From positions 1 through 38,752 of the forward strand of contig CALXNP010000013.1 of the NCBI GenBank assembly GCA_944389785.1: a DNA stretch of 38,752 bases, given 5' to 3'. The DNA is from an uncultured Anaerobiospirillum sp. (GTDB taxonomy: Bacteria; Pseudomonadota; Gammaproteobacteria; Enterobacterales; Succinivibrionaceae). Shown here one piece after another: positions 1-8,908 of the stretch. Position 1 is the first letter of the stretch, and each line of letters opens with the position of its first letter. A model generated the notes under the pieces. The model ran no database searches. It saw nothing but the letters and a program-made list of their open reading frames with translations, and was not told where the DNA came from. A program made the position numbers and the translations under genes.

Positions 1-31
1 AAAGAGCAGCTAAAGCCGCTAAGGGCTTAGC

Positions 32-84
32 TTTAACTCAACTTTTAACTATTATTTAAGTTGGAAAGTTGAGTTAAAATTTTA
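32..84 (+). terminator. Terminator of a gene upstream of the window
   Basis: A perfect 14-bp inverted repeat (32-45 with 65-78) encloses a 19-base loop and is followed by a T-rich run. A smaller GC-rich hairpin (9-17 with 24-31) lies just before it. Together they look like an intrinsic terminator for a gene ending at or before the window edge, and they insulate the ATPase gene that follows. Confidence 0.6.
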
Positions 85-121
85 ATTTTAAAAGTTTGTG
101 TATGCTCAGTTTGGAGTTTTT

Positions 122-1135
122 ATGAAGAAAAAGCATATTTTAGGTCTAATTAAAAATCATAGTAATCATAATGAAGAGGCTTTTAGACAAGATGCTTATG
201 CTATTGCCAAGGACTTTGATGCTATAGGTGATCATGAATTATCACAATACATTATGTCTTTACTTTCTGATCACACACAAGAAGGCTTAACTATAGATAA
301 AGGTAAAACTTTTAGTTTTGAAAAATTAAATGGCAGTGAAAAGGATTTATATCTGCCAAGCTGCATACATCAAGATTTACTTAATGCTATAGATGCTATT
401 AAATCAAATATTGGAGTAAATAAATTTTTGTTTGAAGGTTTGCCAGGTACAGGAAAATCAGCTAGTGTTAAGTATTTAGCAAGTAAATTAAATAAAGATA
501 TATATAAGCTTTATTGTCCTTATCTAGTAAATTCTAATGATGAGATTACAATACAAAACATTACCAAAGTTTTTTATGAAATTAATAGTTTACCTGCTTT
601 AGACAATATTATTATACTTTTTGATGAGATTGATGCTTTAGTAAGGGATGAAGCTGATGATAAAAATAAATTACAGCAGGATAAGGATAATTCTTCAAAA
701 ATGCTAATATCTACTTTATTAAATTGTATTGATAATCTAGATAGTAAAGTAATTAGTGTGGCTACTACAAATTTATTTAAAAGTTTTAATCGAGCTACAC
801 TTGCTCGTTTTGATGCTGTAATTAATTTTGATAGATATACAAGAGAGGATTTATTAATTATAGCAAGTTCCATGCTTGAGAGTTTTTTAGAGAAATTTCC
901 TCAATTAAATAAAAATATAGATTTATTTAAAAAAATTATTAATCTTTATACAGATATTCCTTATGCTAATGATTTAAAGAGTATTATTAAAAGCTCTATT
1001 GCTTTTAGTGATAAAAATGATAGTAATGATTATTTAAGACGCATTTATAAAACAGTAACTAATAGCGATAAGATACAAGAAAGTGTATTAAAAGAGCAAA
1101 AATTTACTCAAGCTCAAATACAAATACTTCTTTAA
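122..1135 (+). CDS. AAA+ ATPase, FtsH/CDC48-like core, of the type linked to S8 peptidases
   Basis: A 337-residue AAA+ ATPase. The ATG at 122 is preferred over an in-frame GTG at 98 because GGAG lies 5 bases before it. Visible motifs: Walker A GLPGTGKS (106-113), Walker B ILFDEIDA with D168 and E169, sensor-1 asparagine N217 in VATTN, and arginine-finger candidates R224 and R229 in ATLARFD. The first 50 residues (LIKNHSN...EEAFRQDAYAIAKD...LSQYI) form a small helical domain. I recall this N-terminal domain plus AAA core from bacterial ATPases encoded beside subtilisin-like (S8) proteases. No protease gene follows; 645 noncoding bases separate it from rsmH. The gene has its own terminators on both sides and is very AT-rich. 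The ATPase call is firm, but its substrate and role are unknown. Confidence 0.8.
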   Translation: MKKKHILGLIKNHSNHNEEAFRQDAYAIAKDFDAIGDHELSQYIMSLLSDHTQEGLTIDKGKTFSFEKLNGSEKDLYLPSCIHQDLLNAIDAIKSNIGVNKFLFEGLPGTGKSASVKYLASKLNKDIYKLYCPYLVNSNDEITIQNITKVFYEINSLPALDNIIILFDEIDALVRDEADDKNKLQQDKDNSSKMLISTLLNCIDNLDSKVISVATTNLFKSFNRATLARFDAVINFDRYTREDLLIIASSMLESFLEKFPQLNKNIDLFKKIINLYTDIPYANDLKSIIKSSIAFSDKNDSNDYLRRIYKTVTNSDKIQESVLKEQKFTQAQIQILL

Positions 1136-1780
1136 AAATATTAACTATTAATTAAATGATAGATATTAGGAGCATTGATGTTTAGTGTTTTGCTTGCCTT
1201 ACAAGCATCCATGCTCACTAATATTAGTTTTTGCATAATTATTTGATTAAAATGCTAAAAGTTTTAAAAAGAGTAAAAGTTTTTAAGTTTTTTATTAAAA
1301 ATACGTATAGTTTTATTGAGATAAGATAAGAAAATTTTTTAAATTTAAAGTAAAAATTTGTATGATTAAGAAAAATATTATGCTTTTATATAGTTGATAT
1401 AACAAAGATCTTTATAATTTTTTTATTTTCTGCATTATATATTGAAATATATCTTCCTAGCACAAAAATCATTTGGAAAATAGTTATAATTGTTATAAAA
1501 TTTGTGCAAAGTGGTAAGTAATAAAAACAAAATCAGTCTTACTGTCTTGAGTTTAACCTTAAAAATTATTTGAGCTATTGCTTAGCAGCAATAAATTGTC
1601 AGCAACAGTCATAAAGATCTTATTATGCTAAGTTAGAGCTTATTTTTAATAAAAGCTTAGAAGGTAAGTTTATTTAGATAAATTACCTTAGCTGATAATG
1701 ACACTTACAGATGAGCGTGTTTTTATAGACATAGCATCTTAATTATTCTTGTTCGTTTTTGTAAAATTTAGGCGTAAATT
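1136..1780. other. 645-base noncoding stretch before the dcw cluster
   Basis: No convincing gene on either strand; the longest plus-strand reading frame with a start that I tried (from 1252) has 25 codons. mraZ, which normally opens the cluster, is missing, and I see no MraZ-type TGGG repeats near rsmH. The stretch holds a large terminator-like hairpin (1163-1232) and two hairpins near the rsmH side: AGCTT...AAGCT at about 1637-1657, and a 12-bp stem with one bulge and a 4-base loop at 1661-1689. The last two could lie in the leader of the dcw transcript. No clear -35/-10 pair is seen. Confidence 0.6.
1163..1232 (+). terminator. Long imperfect hairpin with T-run after the ATPase gene
   Basis: Arms 1163-1180 and 1206-1224 pair over 17 bases with one mismatch and one bulge. 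The loop is 25 bases and contains a second possible stem (GCTTG with CAAGC). TTTTT follows at 1228-1232. It is placed and shaped like a terminator for the ATPase gene, though it is larger than most, so another structured RNA or a small repeat element is possible. Confidence 0.5.
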
Positions 1781-2731
1781 ATGACATTTGCTCACAAGTC
1801 AGTTTTACTCAATGAATGTATTGAGGCTTTGAGTATCAAAAAAGATGGTATTTATTTAGATGCTACTTTTGGTAGAGGTGGTCATTCTTTACAGATCTTA
1901 CAAAGACTTGGTGAAAATGGTCGTCTATATGCTGTAGATAGAGATCTTGAGGCTATTGCAGCTGCTAAGACTATTACAGATCCTAGATTTACAATAGTAC
2001 ATGGTGTTTTTTCTAATTTAAAGCAAATTTGTGATGAGCTTAATATCTTAGGTAAGGTTGATGGTTTATTGATGGATATTGGTGTCTCATCACCACAATT
2101 AGATGATGCTAGTCGTGGTTTTTCATTTATGCAAGATGGGCCACTTGATATGCGCATGGATAAAAGCGCAAGCATTGATGCAAATTATATTGTTAATAAT
2201 TATGCTAAAGCAGATTTAGTACGTATTTTTAAAGATTATGGTGAAGAAAAATTTGCAGCAAATGTAGCAAATGCTATTATCAAGCAAAGACAGCTAGAAC
2301 CTATTGATACTACAGCAAAGTTATGTAGTTTAATCGATAAGGCAGTACCATCTTTTAAAAACTCACATAAACATAAAGCAACACGTGTATTTCAAGCTTT
2401 ACGCATTGAAGTAAATTCAGAACTTAAGGAGCTAGAGTTGGCACTTGAGGCTAGTATTGATATTTTAGCTCCAAATGGCGTATTAGCTATAATAAGCTTT
2501 CATTCTCTTGAAGATAGAATAGTTAAAAGATTTTTACAACAACACTCAAGTCTACCACAAATTCCTGCATCTATTCCGCTTACCCAAGCAGAACTTATGC
2601 AGCGCTACAGCAGTAGTATTTTATTTACTAATGTTCAAAAACCGATTAAAGCAGGTGCTGATGAACTGCAAGCTAATGCAAGAGCTCGTTCAGCTACTTT
2701 ACGTGTAGCAAGACGTGCTAAAAGGGATTGA
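1781..2731 (+). CDS. rsmH: 16S rRNA (cytosine(1402)-N(4))-methyltransferase
   Basis: 316 residues (E. coli RsmH/MraW is 313). It uses SAM to methylate N4 of C1402 in the 16S rRNA of the small subunit. Seen: the SAM-binding loop LDATFGRGGHS near residue 26, MDIGVSSPQLDDASRGFSF near residue 105, and the C-terminal ISFHSLEDRIVKRF segment, all typical of the family. AGG lies 8 bases before the ATG. It is the first gene of the dcw cluster here because mraZ is absent. Its stop lies just before the start of ftsL, with the ftsL ribosome binding site inside its last codons, so the two are probably translated together. Confidence 0.97.
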   Translation: MTFAHKSVLLNECIEALSIKKDGIYLDATFGRGGHSLQILQRLGENGRLYAVDRDLEAIAAAKTITDPRFTIVHGVFSNLKQICDELNILGKVDGLLMDIGVSSPQLDDASRGFSFMQDGPLDMRMDKSASIDANYIVNNYAKADLVRIFKDYGEEKFAANVANAIIKQRQLEPIDTTAKLCSLIDKAVPSFKNSHKHKATRVFQALRIEVNSELKELELALEASIDILAPNGVLAIISFHSLEDRIVKRFLQQHSSLPQIPASIPLTQAELMQRYSSSILFTNVQKPIKAGADELQANARARSATLRVARRAKRD

Positions 2732-2733
2732 TC

Positions 2734-3231
2734 ATGAGTGCTTTAAAACAAAAAACAGATGAATCTTTTGAAGCAGAAAAACTTAATAATACAGCTACAG
2801 ATGACAGCAAAGCTAAGAATGAAGTAGAGCTTAAAAAGGTTCGCAGCAATATTGAGATTATGGACCCTATTTATCAAAAAGAGGTGTTCTATAGTACTCC
2901 TATTGTAAAAAATAAGGATTTTAATCATAGAGATTCTTTATTTCGGATAATCTTAGCTGATATTGGCAATAATTTTTACACTTATATGCTTGGTATAGTA
3001 CTTTGTGTTTTAGCTTTGTTTAAGGTAGATCAGGTACAAGATACACGTTATATGATAGCTAAGCTAAATGAAGTTACTATTCAAAATGAAAACTTAAATA
3101 AAACTTGGCTTAATTTATTGGCAAAACGCCAAAATCTCTCAGAGCATTCAAAAATTAGAGCAGATGCATATAATAAGCTTAAGATGCATGCTCCAAAGAC
3201 TGAAGCTGAGAAGGTAATTTATATTGATTAA
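2734..3231 (+). CDS. ftsL: Cell division protein FtsL
   Basis: 165 residues, longer than E. coli FtsL (121). FtsL is a bitopic inner-membrane protein that joins FtsB and FtsQ and activates FtsW/FtsI. Seen: a long charged cytoplasmic N-terminus (about 75 residues), one membrane helix (YTYMLGIVLCVLALF), and a periplasmic coiled coil with the family pattern LNKTWLNLL...RADAYNKLKMHAP. The ATG at 2734 is preferred over a TTG at 2728 because AAGGGA lies about 7 bases before it. The extra N-terminal length is unusual, and I cannot assign it a function. Sequence conservation in this family is weak, but position and topology are decisive. Confidence 0.92.
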   Translation: MSALKQKTDESFEAEKLNNTATDDSKAKNEVELKKVRSNIEIMDPIYQKEVFYSTPIVKNKDFNHRDSLFRIILADIGNNFYTYMLGIVLCVLALFKVDQVQDTRYMIAKLNEVTIQNENLNKTWLNLLAKRQNLSEHSKIRADAYNKLKMHAPKTEAEKVIYID

Positions 3232-3245
3232 GTATCAAGACTACT

Positions 3246-4928
3246 ATGTTAAATAACTCATCAAAAGAAGTTTATAAGTTATCATTGTTTAGAATGATAA
3301 TGGTTTGGCTAGTTTTTTTATTAGCCTTTGTTTTTCTAACCACAAGACTTTTATATATTCAAATTATTCATCCTGAGCGTCTTATTAAAGAAGGTAATTC
3401 ACGTATTGTACGTTCATACTCTTTTGAGCCAGCAAGAGGGTTAATTACAGATAGACGTGGTAAGATTTTAGCTATTTCTGTGCCTGTTAAAAGTATTTAT
3501 GCAGATGCAAAGATTTTAAATGAAAAGAAAGTTATTCTAGATGAGCAGTTATTACGCACTATAGCTGATATCTTGCAAATAGATGTAAAAGAGTTATTTG
3601 ATAAAATAAAAGATCCAAGCCGACGTCATGTTAAGCTTAAACAATATTTAAGCTTAGAAAGAGCTAATGAGCTTAAAGCTTTAAATGTGAATGGTCTTAT
3701 TTTTAATGATAACTATCAGCGCTTTTATCCAACAGGTGAGGTTAATGCTCAATTAGTAGGCATTTTAAATGCAGAAGGTAATGGTGTTTATGGTATTGAG
3801 CAAAGTTTTAATGGCTATTTATCTGCTATCTCAAGTAAATCTCTAGCAAAAAAGGATTTAAATGGACATATTATTGAGAATATAGGAGTTATTCAAGAAG
3901 GAAAAGCTGGTGGTAATTTAATGCTTTCAGTAGACGATAGATTACAAGCTTTTGCTTACAATGCTCTTAAAACCACTATAGAAAAAAGTGAGGCAGATAG
4001 TGGTAATGTGGTGCTTATAGATGTTAAAACTGGCGAAGTTTTAGCTATGGTTAATGCTCCATCTTTTGATCCAAATGATCGTTCTGTTTTTAAATCACAA
4101 AATGCTGTAAATAGAGCTGTAGCTGATATTTTTGAGCCTGGTTCAACTGTTAAGCCAATAGTAGCTTTAAGCGCATTAGATGCAGGCTTAGTAAGTTGGA
4201 ATGAAGTTTTTGATACAAGACCATATGTAATAGATGGCAAACTTGTTAAAGATAGTCATTATATGAATCAAGGCAGTTTGCGTGATATCTTAAAATATTC
4301 ATCTAATACTGGCATGGCTCATATTGCTCAAAGAGTGGGACATACAACAATTTTAAATATGTTATATCGCTTTGGTTTTGGGCAAAAGACTAATTTAGGT
4401 TTAACAGCAGAAAGTCGTGGTACTTTAAATGCTAATCGTAAGTTTTGGGCAGAAATTGATAAAGCTACTTTAGGTTATGGTTATGGTATAGCTATTACCT
4501 CCTTACAATTAGCCTCTGCTTATGCCACATTAGCTAATTATGGCAGCAGAGTAAATACTTCAATTTTAAGAACACATAAGCAAGAAATTGGGGTACAGGT
4601 GGCTAATATAAATGAAGTAAGGCGTATGCATCAGGCTTTAGAGACTGTTGTTTCTGAAGGTACAGGTGGCAAAGCTGCTATTAATCGCTATAGAATTGCA
4701 GGTAAAACAGGTACTGCTCGTATAGCAGGTGTTGGTGGTTATGAAGATAAATATATTGCAACTTTTGCAGGTTTTGCTCCAATTTCAAATCCACGTTTTG
4801 CTTTAGTTGTAGTAATAAATAATCCTAAAAAAGGCTCTTACTATGGTGGATCTGTTTCAGGACCAATTTTCCAAGCTGTAATGACACATGCTTTACAACT
4901 ATATAATGTAGAGCCTGATAAAGAATAG
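3246..4928 (+). CDS. ftsI: Septal peptidoglycan transpeptidase FtsI (PBP3)
   Basis: 560 residues (E. coli 588). A class B penicillin-binding protein that cross-links septal peptidoglycan together with FtsW. Seen: one N-terminal membrane anchor (about residues 17-41), the pedestal domain with FEPARGLITDRRG, then the transpeptidase domain with all three active-site boxes: SxxK at S300/K303 (EPGSTVKP), SxN at S352-S353-N354 (KYSSNTG) and KTG at K487 (KTGTAR). The catalytic serine is S300. It starts 14 bases after ftsL with only a weak ribosome binding site, so translation may depend on ftsL. Confidence 0.97.
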   Translation: MLNNSSKEVYKLSLFRMIMVWLVFLLAFVFLTTRLLYIQIIHPERLIKEGNSRIVRSYSFEPARGLITDRRGKILAISVPVKSIYADAKILNEKKVILDEQLLRTIADILQIDVKELFDKIKDPSRRHVKLKQYLSLERANELKALNVNGLIFNDNYQRFYPTGEVNAQLVGILNAEGNGVYGIEQSFNGYLSAISSKSLAKKDLNGHIIENIGVIQEGKAGGNLMLSVDDRLQAFAYNALKTTIEKSEADSGNVVLIDVKTGEVLAMVNAPSFDPNDRSVFKSQNAVNRAVADIFEPGSTVKPIVALSALDAGLVSWNEVFDTRPYVIDGKLVKDSHYMNQGSLRDILKYSSNTGMAHIAQRVGHTTILNMLYRFGFGQKTNLGLTAESRGTLNANRKFWAEIDKATLGYGYGIAITSLQLASAYATLANYGSRVNTSILRTHKQEIGVQVANINEVRRMHQALETVVSEGTGGKAAINRYRIAGKTGTARIAGVGGYEDKYIATFAGFAPISNPRFALVVVINNPKKGSYYGGSVSGPIFQAVMTHALQLYNVEPDKE

Positions 4929-4942
4929 TTTTTGAGGTAAGT

Positions 4943-6454
4943 ATGATTGAAAATAGCTTAGCTAGTATTTGTCAATATTTTAATAAAGAAATAAAAGAAA
5001 ACTATGCTGATATTATTATTAATAATATAGAACAAGATTCACGTTTAGTTGATGAGCATTGTATTTTTTTTGCAAAGGTTGGACATAACGTTGATGGGCG
5101 TGATTTTATACAAGAAGCTATAGCTAAAGGTGCTAAAGCCATTGTAGTAACACAAGAACATAGTTTAACTCAAGAACAGCAACAGCAATTATCAGTACCT
5201 GTATTAGTTCTTGATGAAGGTAAAAGCATGGGAAGTTTTGCTAATTGGTTCTATCATTATCCAAGTGCAGACTTAACTATTATTGGTGTTACAGGTACTA
5301 ATGGTAAAACTACTTGTACCCACATCATAGCAAGTTTACTTACTAGTATGGGTTATAAATGTGGTGTAATTGGTACTGTAGGTTGTGGTTTTTTAGGCAA
5401 TTTAACAAAAAGTAAAAATACTACTTTAGATGAGCTTTTAGTTCAAAAACAATTAAGAGCATTAGCTGATGATAATGCAACACATGTGGCAATGGAAGTG
5501 TCTTCAATTGGAGTATGTGAGCACAGAATAGATTATGTTGAATTTAATATAGCTGCCTTTAGCAATTTAAGCCGTGATCATCTTGATTATCATCAAACTA
5601 TGGAAAATTATGCTCAGGCTAAATTTAATTTTTTAGAAAAAATAAAAGACTCTAGTAATGTAGTAATTAATATTCATGATGTTAAAGGACGAGATTTTGC
5701 TTCACGTTTAAATAAAGCTTTTTTAGTAGGTTATGTGCAGGATAAAGAAAATATTAGTGTGTCATCTGGCAATTGCTTACTTATTAATAAACTTAGCTAT
5801 TCAAATGAAGGTATAGTTTTAAATTTAGAATGTAATACTAAAAAGTATAATTGTGTTTTACCTTTATTAGGCGAATTTAATGCTCAAAACTTTATTTTAG
5901 CTTTAGGCGTAATGTTTAAATTAGGTTTTGATCTTGAAGAAATATTAACTCATGTTAAAAATATCAAGCCAGTTGCAGGTCGTATGGAGTTAATTGTTAA
6001 AGAAAATATGCCAAGCTTTGTTATTGATTATGCACATACACCAGATGGTTTAGAAAAGGCTTTGAGTGCTTGTAAAGAGCATTTTGCAGATAGTGATATA
6101 TATTGCATTATAGGCTGCGGTGGTGATAGGGATGCAGGCAAAAGACCTATTATGGCTCAAAAAGCATGTGTATATGCAGATTATGTCATATTTACTGATG
6201 ATAATCCTCGTAGTGAAAAACCTCAAAAAATTATTGAAGATATGCTGATGGGAGTAAAAAATAGTACTGATAATTTTACAGTAGAGCATGATAGACACAA
6301 AGCTATTGAACTTGCCTTTAGTTTAGCAAAAGCTAACGACTGTATCTTAGTTGCAGGTAAAGGACATGAGGATTATCAGATTGTTAAGAATAAAACTATA
6401 CATTTTAGTGATAGGCAAGAGGTTTTAAATATTTTAGGGTTAAATAATGCTTAA
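4943..6454 (+). CDS. murE: UDP-MurNAc-L-Ala-D-Glu:meso-diaminopimelate ligase
   Basis: 503 residues (E. coli 495). A cytoplasmic ATP-dependent ligase that adds the third amino acid of the stem peptide. Seen: the ATP loop GVTGTNGKTT at 115-124, the central ligase domain (EVSSIGVCEHRID, SNLSRDHLDYH), and the C-terminal DDNPR box at 419-423. DNPR marks enzymes that choose meso-diaminopimelate rather than lysine, so the wall should be of the Gram-negative direct type. GAGG precedes the ATG. The gene ends 8 bases inside murF, so the two are translationally coupled. Confidence 0.97.
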   Translation: MIENSLASICQYFNKEIKENYADIIINNIEQDSRLVDEHCIFFAKVGHNVDGRDFIQEAIAKGAKAIVVTQEHSLTQEQQQQLSVPVLVLDEGKSMGSFANWFYHYPSADLTIIGVTGTNGKTTCTHIIASLLTSMGYKCGVIGTVGCGFLGNLTKSKNTTLDELLVQKQLRALADDNATHVAMEVSSIGVCEHRIDYVEFNIAAFSNLSRDHLDYHQTMENYAQAKFNFLEKIKDSSNVVINIHDVKGRDFASRLNKAFLVGYVQDKENISVSSGNCLLINKLSYSNEGIVLNLECNTKKYNCVLPLLGEFNAQNFILALGVMFKLGFDLEEILTHVKNIKPVAGRMELIVKENMPSFVIDYAHTPDGLEKALSACKEHFADSDIYCIIGCGGDRDAGKRPIMAQKACVYADYVIFTDDNPRSEKPQKIIEDMLMGVKNSTDNFTVEHDRHKAIELAFSLAKANDCILVAGKGHEDYQIVKNKTIHFSDRQEVLNILGLNNA

Positions 6455-7808
6455 GTTTAATTTATCTCATTTAGCAGCACTTGCAGATGCACAATTAATC
6501 GGCTCTGATTTAACTATTGAAAAAGTTTCAAGTAATTCTAAAGATTGTGCTTTAGCTTTATTTGTAGCTTTAAAAGGTGAGCGTTTTGATGGTCATGATT
6601 TTATAGATCAGGCAATTGAGGCAGGTGCTATAGCTATAGTAAGTCAAAAAAAGTTAGATAATTGTAAGGTTCCTTATATTTTATGTAAAGATAGTCTGCG
6701 TGCTTATGGTTTATGTGGTCTGCTTGTACGTCAATCTTACACTGGAAATTTATGTTCAATTACAGGTTCTTGTGGCAAAACTACTGTAAAAGAGATGACA
6801 GCTGCTATTTTAAGCACACAAGGAAAGACATTATATACACAAGCTAATTTTAATAATGATGTTGGTGTGCCTTTAACATTGTTGCGCCTTGATAACAGCT
6901 ATAAATATGCAGTTATTGAACAGGGTGCAAGTCATATGCATGATATTGCAAGAACTTGTGAATTTACTCAATCAAAGCTTGCTTTAATTAATAATGTAGG
7001 CATAGCACATGTTGAGGGCTTCGGCTCTAAATTTAATGTCTATAAGGGTAAAAGTGAAATTTTAGACGCTGTTTTTAAAAATGATGGTATTGGTATAGTA
7101 CCTGCAGATAGTGAATATTTTAATAATTGGCAGCAAGATTATGCTAAAGAATTTAAAGCAGGAAAACTATTAAGTTTTGGTTATGCACAAAATGCTGATA
7201 TAAAGTTAAGCAATGTTACAGCTAATGCTCAAACTTTAAGTTTTGATCTATCTTATTTAGAAAAAAGTGTGCATATACAACTTGATACCTTAGGTAAACA
7301 TAATGCTTTAAATGCAGCAGCAGCTGCTGCTCTAGCTTTGCAGCAAGGTTTTAGTTTAGAGCAGATTAAAGAGGGACTTGAGCATAATTATAAAGGTATT
7401 GGACAAAGACTAAATATAGTAAGAACTAAGCCTTTTATTTTAATTGATGATGCTTATAATGCTAGTTTTAATGCTGTAGAGGCAGCTATTGAAACTTTAT
7501 CTAGTTTTAATGGTTTTAAAGTGTTAATTTTTGCAGATATGCTAGAGTTAGGCTCTGAAGCTGTTGAAAGCCATAAAGCAATAGGCAAGCTATGCGATAA
7601 TAATATAGATTTATTGTTATGTTATGGCCCTTTAAGTATTTATGCACAACAAAGTACACAAGTTGCATCAAAGCATTTTAACTTAAAAGCAGATCTTTTA
7701 AAATATGTGCACGATTTAGTTCTAACACATCAAAATGTAGTTATCTTAGTTAAAGGTTCACACTCTATGGGTTTAACTGAGGTAGTTACTTATTTACAAA
7801 ATATTTAG
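6447..7808 (+). CDS. murF: UDP-MurNAc-tripeptide:D-Ala-D-Ala ligase
   Basis: 453 residues (E. coli 452). Adds D-Ala-D-Ala to complete the UDP-MurNAc-pentapeptide in the cytoplasm. Seen: the ATP loop TGSCGKTT at 106-113, [24 protein letters not shown], and the C-terminal [18 protein letters not shown] box. It overlaps murE by 8 bases and has AGGG upstream inside murE. Its dipeptide substrate is made by a D-Ala-D-Ala ligase, whose gene (ddl) is not in this cluster and must lie elsewhere. Confidence 0.97.
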   Translation: MLKFNLSHLAALADAQLIGSDLTIEKVSSNSKDCALALFVALKGERFDGHDFIDQAIEAGAIAIVSQKKLDNCKVPYILCKDSLRAYGLCGLLVRQSYTGNLCSITGSCGKTTVKEMTAAILSTQGKTLYTQANFNNDVGVPLTLLRLDNSYKYAVIEQGASHMHDIARTCEFTQSKLALINNVGIAHVEGFGSKFNVYKGKSEILDAVFKNDGIGIVPADSEYFNNWQQDYAKEFKAGKLLSFGYAQNADIKLSNVTANAQTLSFDLSYLEKSVHIQLDTLGKHNALNAAAAAALALQQGFSLEQIKEGLEHNYKGIGQRLNIVRTKPFILIDDAYNASFNAVEAAIETLSSFNGFKVLIFADMLELGSEAVESHKAIGKLCDNNIDLLLCYGPLSIYAQQSTQVASKHFNLKADLLKYVHDLVLTHQNVVILVKGSHSMGLTEVVTYLQNI

Positions 7809-7816
7809 GTTTTACC

Positions 7817-8899
7817 ATGATTGTTTTAATCTCAGAATACTTAACACAATATGCAGATTTTATGCGTGTGTTTAGTTATTTAACTTTTAGAGCCTGTATG
7901 GCTTTACTTACTGCTTTAGCCATATCCTTATACTTTGGACCTCGTATGATCAAATTTTTACAATTACTGCATTTTGGTCAAGTAATTAGAAAAGATGGTC
8001 CAGACAGTCATTTTAAAAAGCAAGGTACTCCAACTATGGGTGGTATTTTAATTAATACAACTATAGTTGTGACTATGCTTTTATGGTGTCGTCTTGATAA
8101 TATTTATGTTTGGTATACTATTGCTACTATAGTGATTTATGGAGCTATAGGCTTTGCTGATGATTATTTAAAAATAGTAAGACATAATCCTCAAGGCTTA
8201 AGAGCTAAGTATAAATATTTTTGGCAATCAGCAGCTGCTTTAGCTTTAGGTTGCTGTATGTATGGTTTTGCTACTACCCCTCAAGAAACTATGTTAGTAG
8301 TGCCATTTTTTAAAGAGTTTATGCCTGAACTTGGTTTTTTAATTATTCCTTTAGCTTATTTTGTAATTACAGGTTCATCTAATGCTGTAAATTTAACAGA
8401 TGGTTTAGATGGTCTTGCTATCATTATTACAATTACTGTGGCTACAGGTTTGGGTATTATTGCTTTTGCTACATCTAATGTAAATTTTGCTCAATATTTA
8501 TATATTCCATATTTACCAAAAGCAAGTGAATTAGTTATGGCTTGTACTGCTATTATTGGTGCAGGACTTGGATTTTTATGGTTTAATACTTACCCAGCTG
8601 AAGTATTTATGGGTGATGTTGGCTCTTTAGCTTTAGGTGCTCTATTAGGTATTATTGCTCTGTTAATTAGAGAAGAGATACTTCTATTTATAATGGGTGG
8701 TATTTTTGTACTTGAGACTATTTCAGTAATTTTACAAGTAGGCTCTTATAAGATGCGTGGACGCAGAATTTTTCGTATGGCTCCAATACATCATCATTTT
8801 GAAAAGGGTGGATGGCCAGAACCACGTGTTATTGTAAGATTTTGGATTATCACTATAGTTTTAGTCTTATTTGGTTTAGTTACTTTAAAGCTAAGATAG
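7817..8899 (+). CDS. mraY: Phospho-MurNAc-pentapeptide transferase (lipid I synthase)
   Basis: 360 residues, the same length as E. coli MraY. It transfers phospho-MurNAc-pentapeptide to undecaprenyl phosphate on the inner face of the membrane, making lipid I. About ten hydrophobic helices are visible. The catalytic acidic residues fall at the E. coli positions: D115 and D116 (FADDYLK) and D267 (MGDVGS). Also seen are [10 protein letters not shown] and the [14 protein letters not shown] loop near the C-terminus. AGG precedes the ATG, partly inside the murF stop region. Confidence 0.97.
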   Translation: MIVLISEYLTQYADFMRVFSYLTFRACMALLTALAISLYFGPRMIKFLQLLHFGQVIRKDGPDSHFKKQGTPTMGGILINTTIVVTMLLWCRLDNIYVWYTIATIVIYGAIGFADDYLKIVRHNPQGLRAKYKYFWQSAAALALGCCMYGFATTPQETMLVVPFFKEFMPELGFLIIPLAYFVITGSSNAVNLTDGLDGLAIIITITVATGLGIIAFATSNVNFAQYLYIPYLPKASELVMACTAIIGAGLGFLWFNTYPAEVFMGDVGSLALGALLGIIALLIREEILLFIMGGIFVLETISVILQVGSYKMRGRRIFRMAPIHHHFEKGGWPEPRVIVRFWIITIVLVLFGLVTLKLR

Positions 8900-8908
8900 G
8901 TATTGGCT

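Noticed and set aside
1-59. Possible tail of an upstream gene: KEQLKPLRA then stop (frame 1) or RAAKAAKGLALTQ (frame 3)
   Set aside because: Both are too short to support; frame 1 ends just before the terminator stem and is the likelier, but the strand and identity of the upstream gene cannot be seen.
1252-1329. 25-codon reading frame starting MLKVLKRV
   Set aside because: No ribosome binding site, low-complexity Lys/Phe/Val composition typical of AT-rich noncoding DNA.
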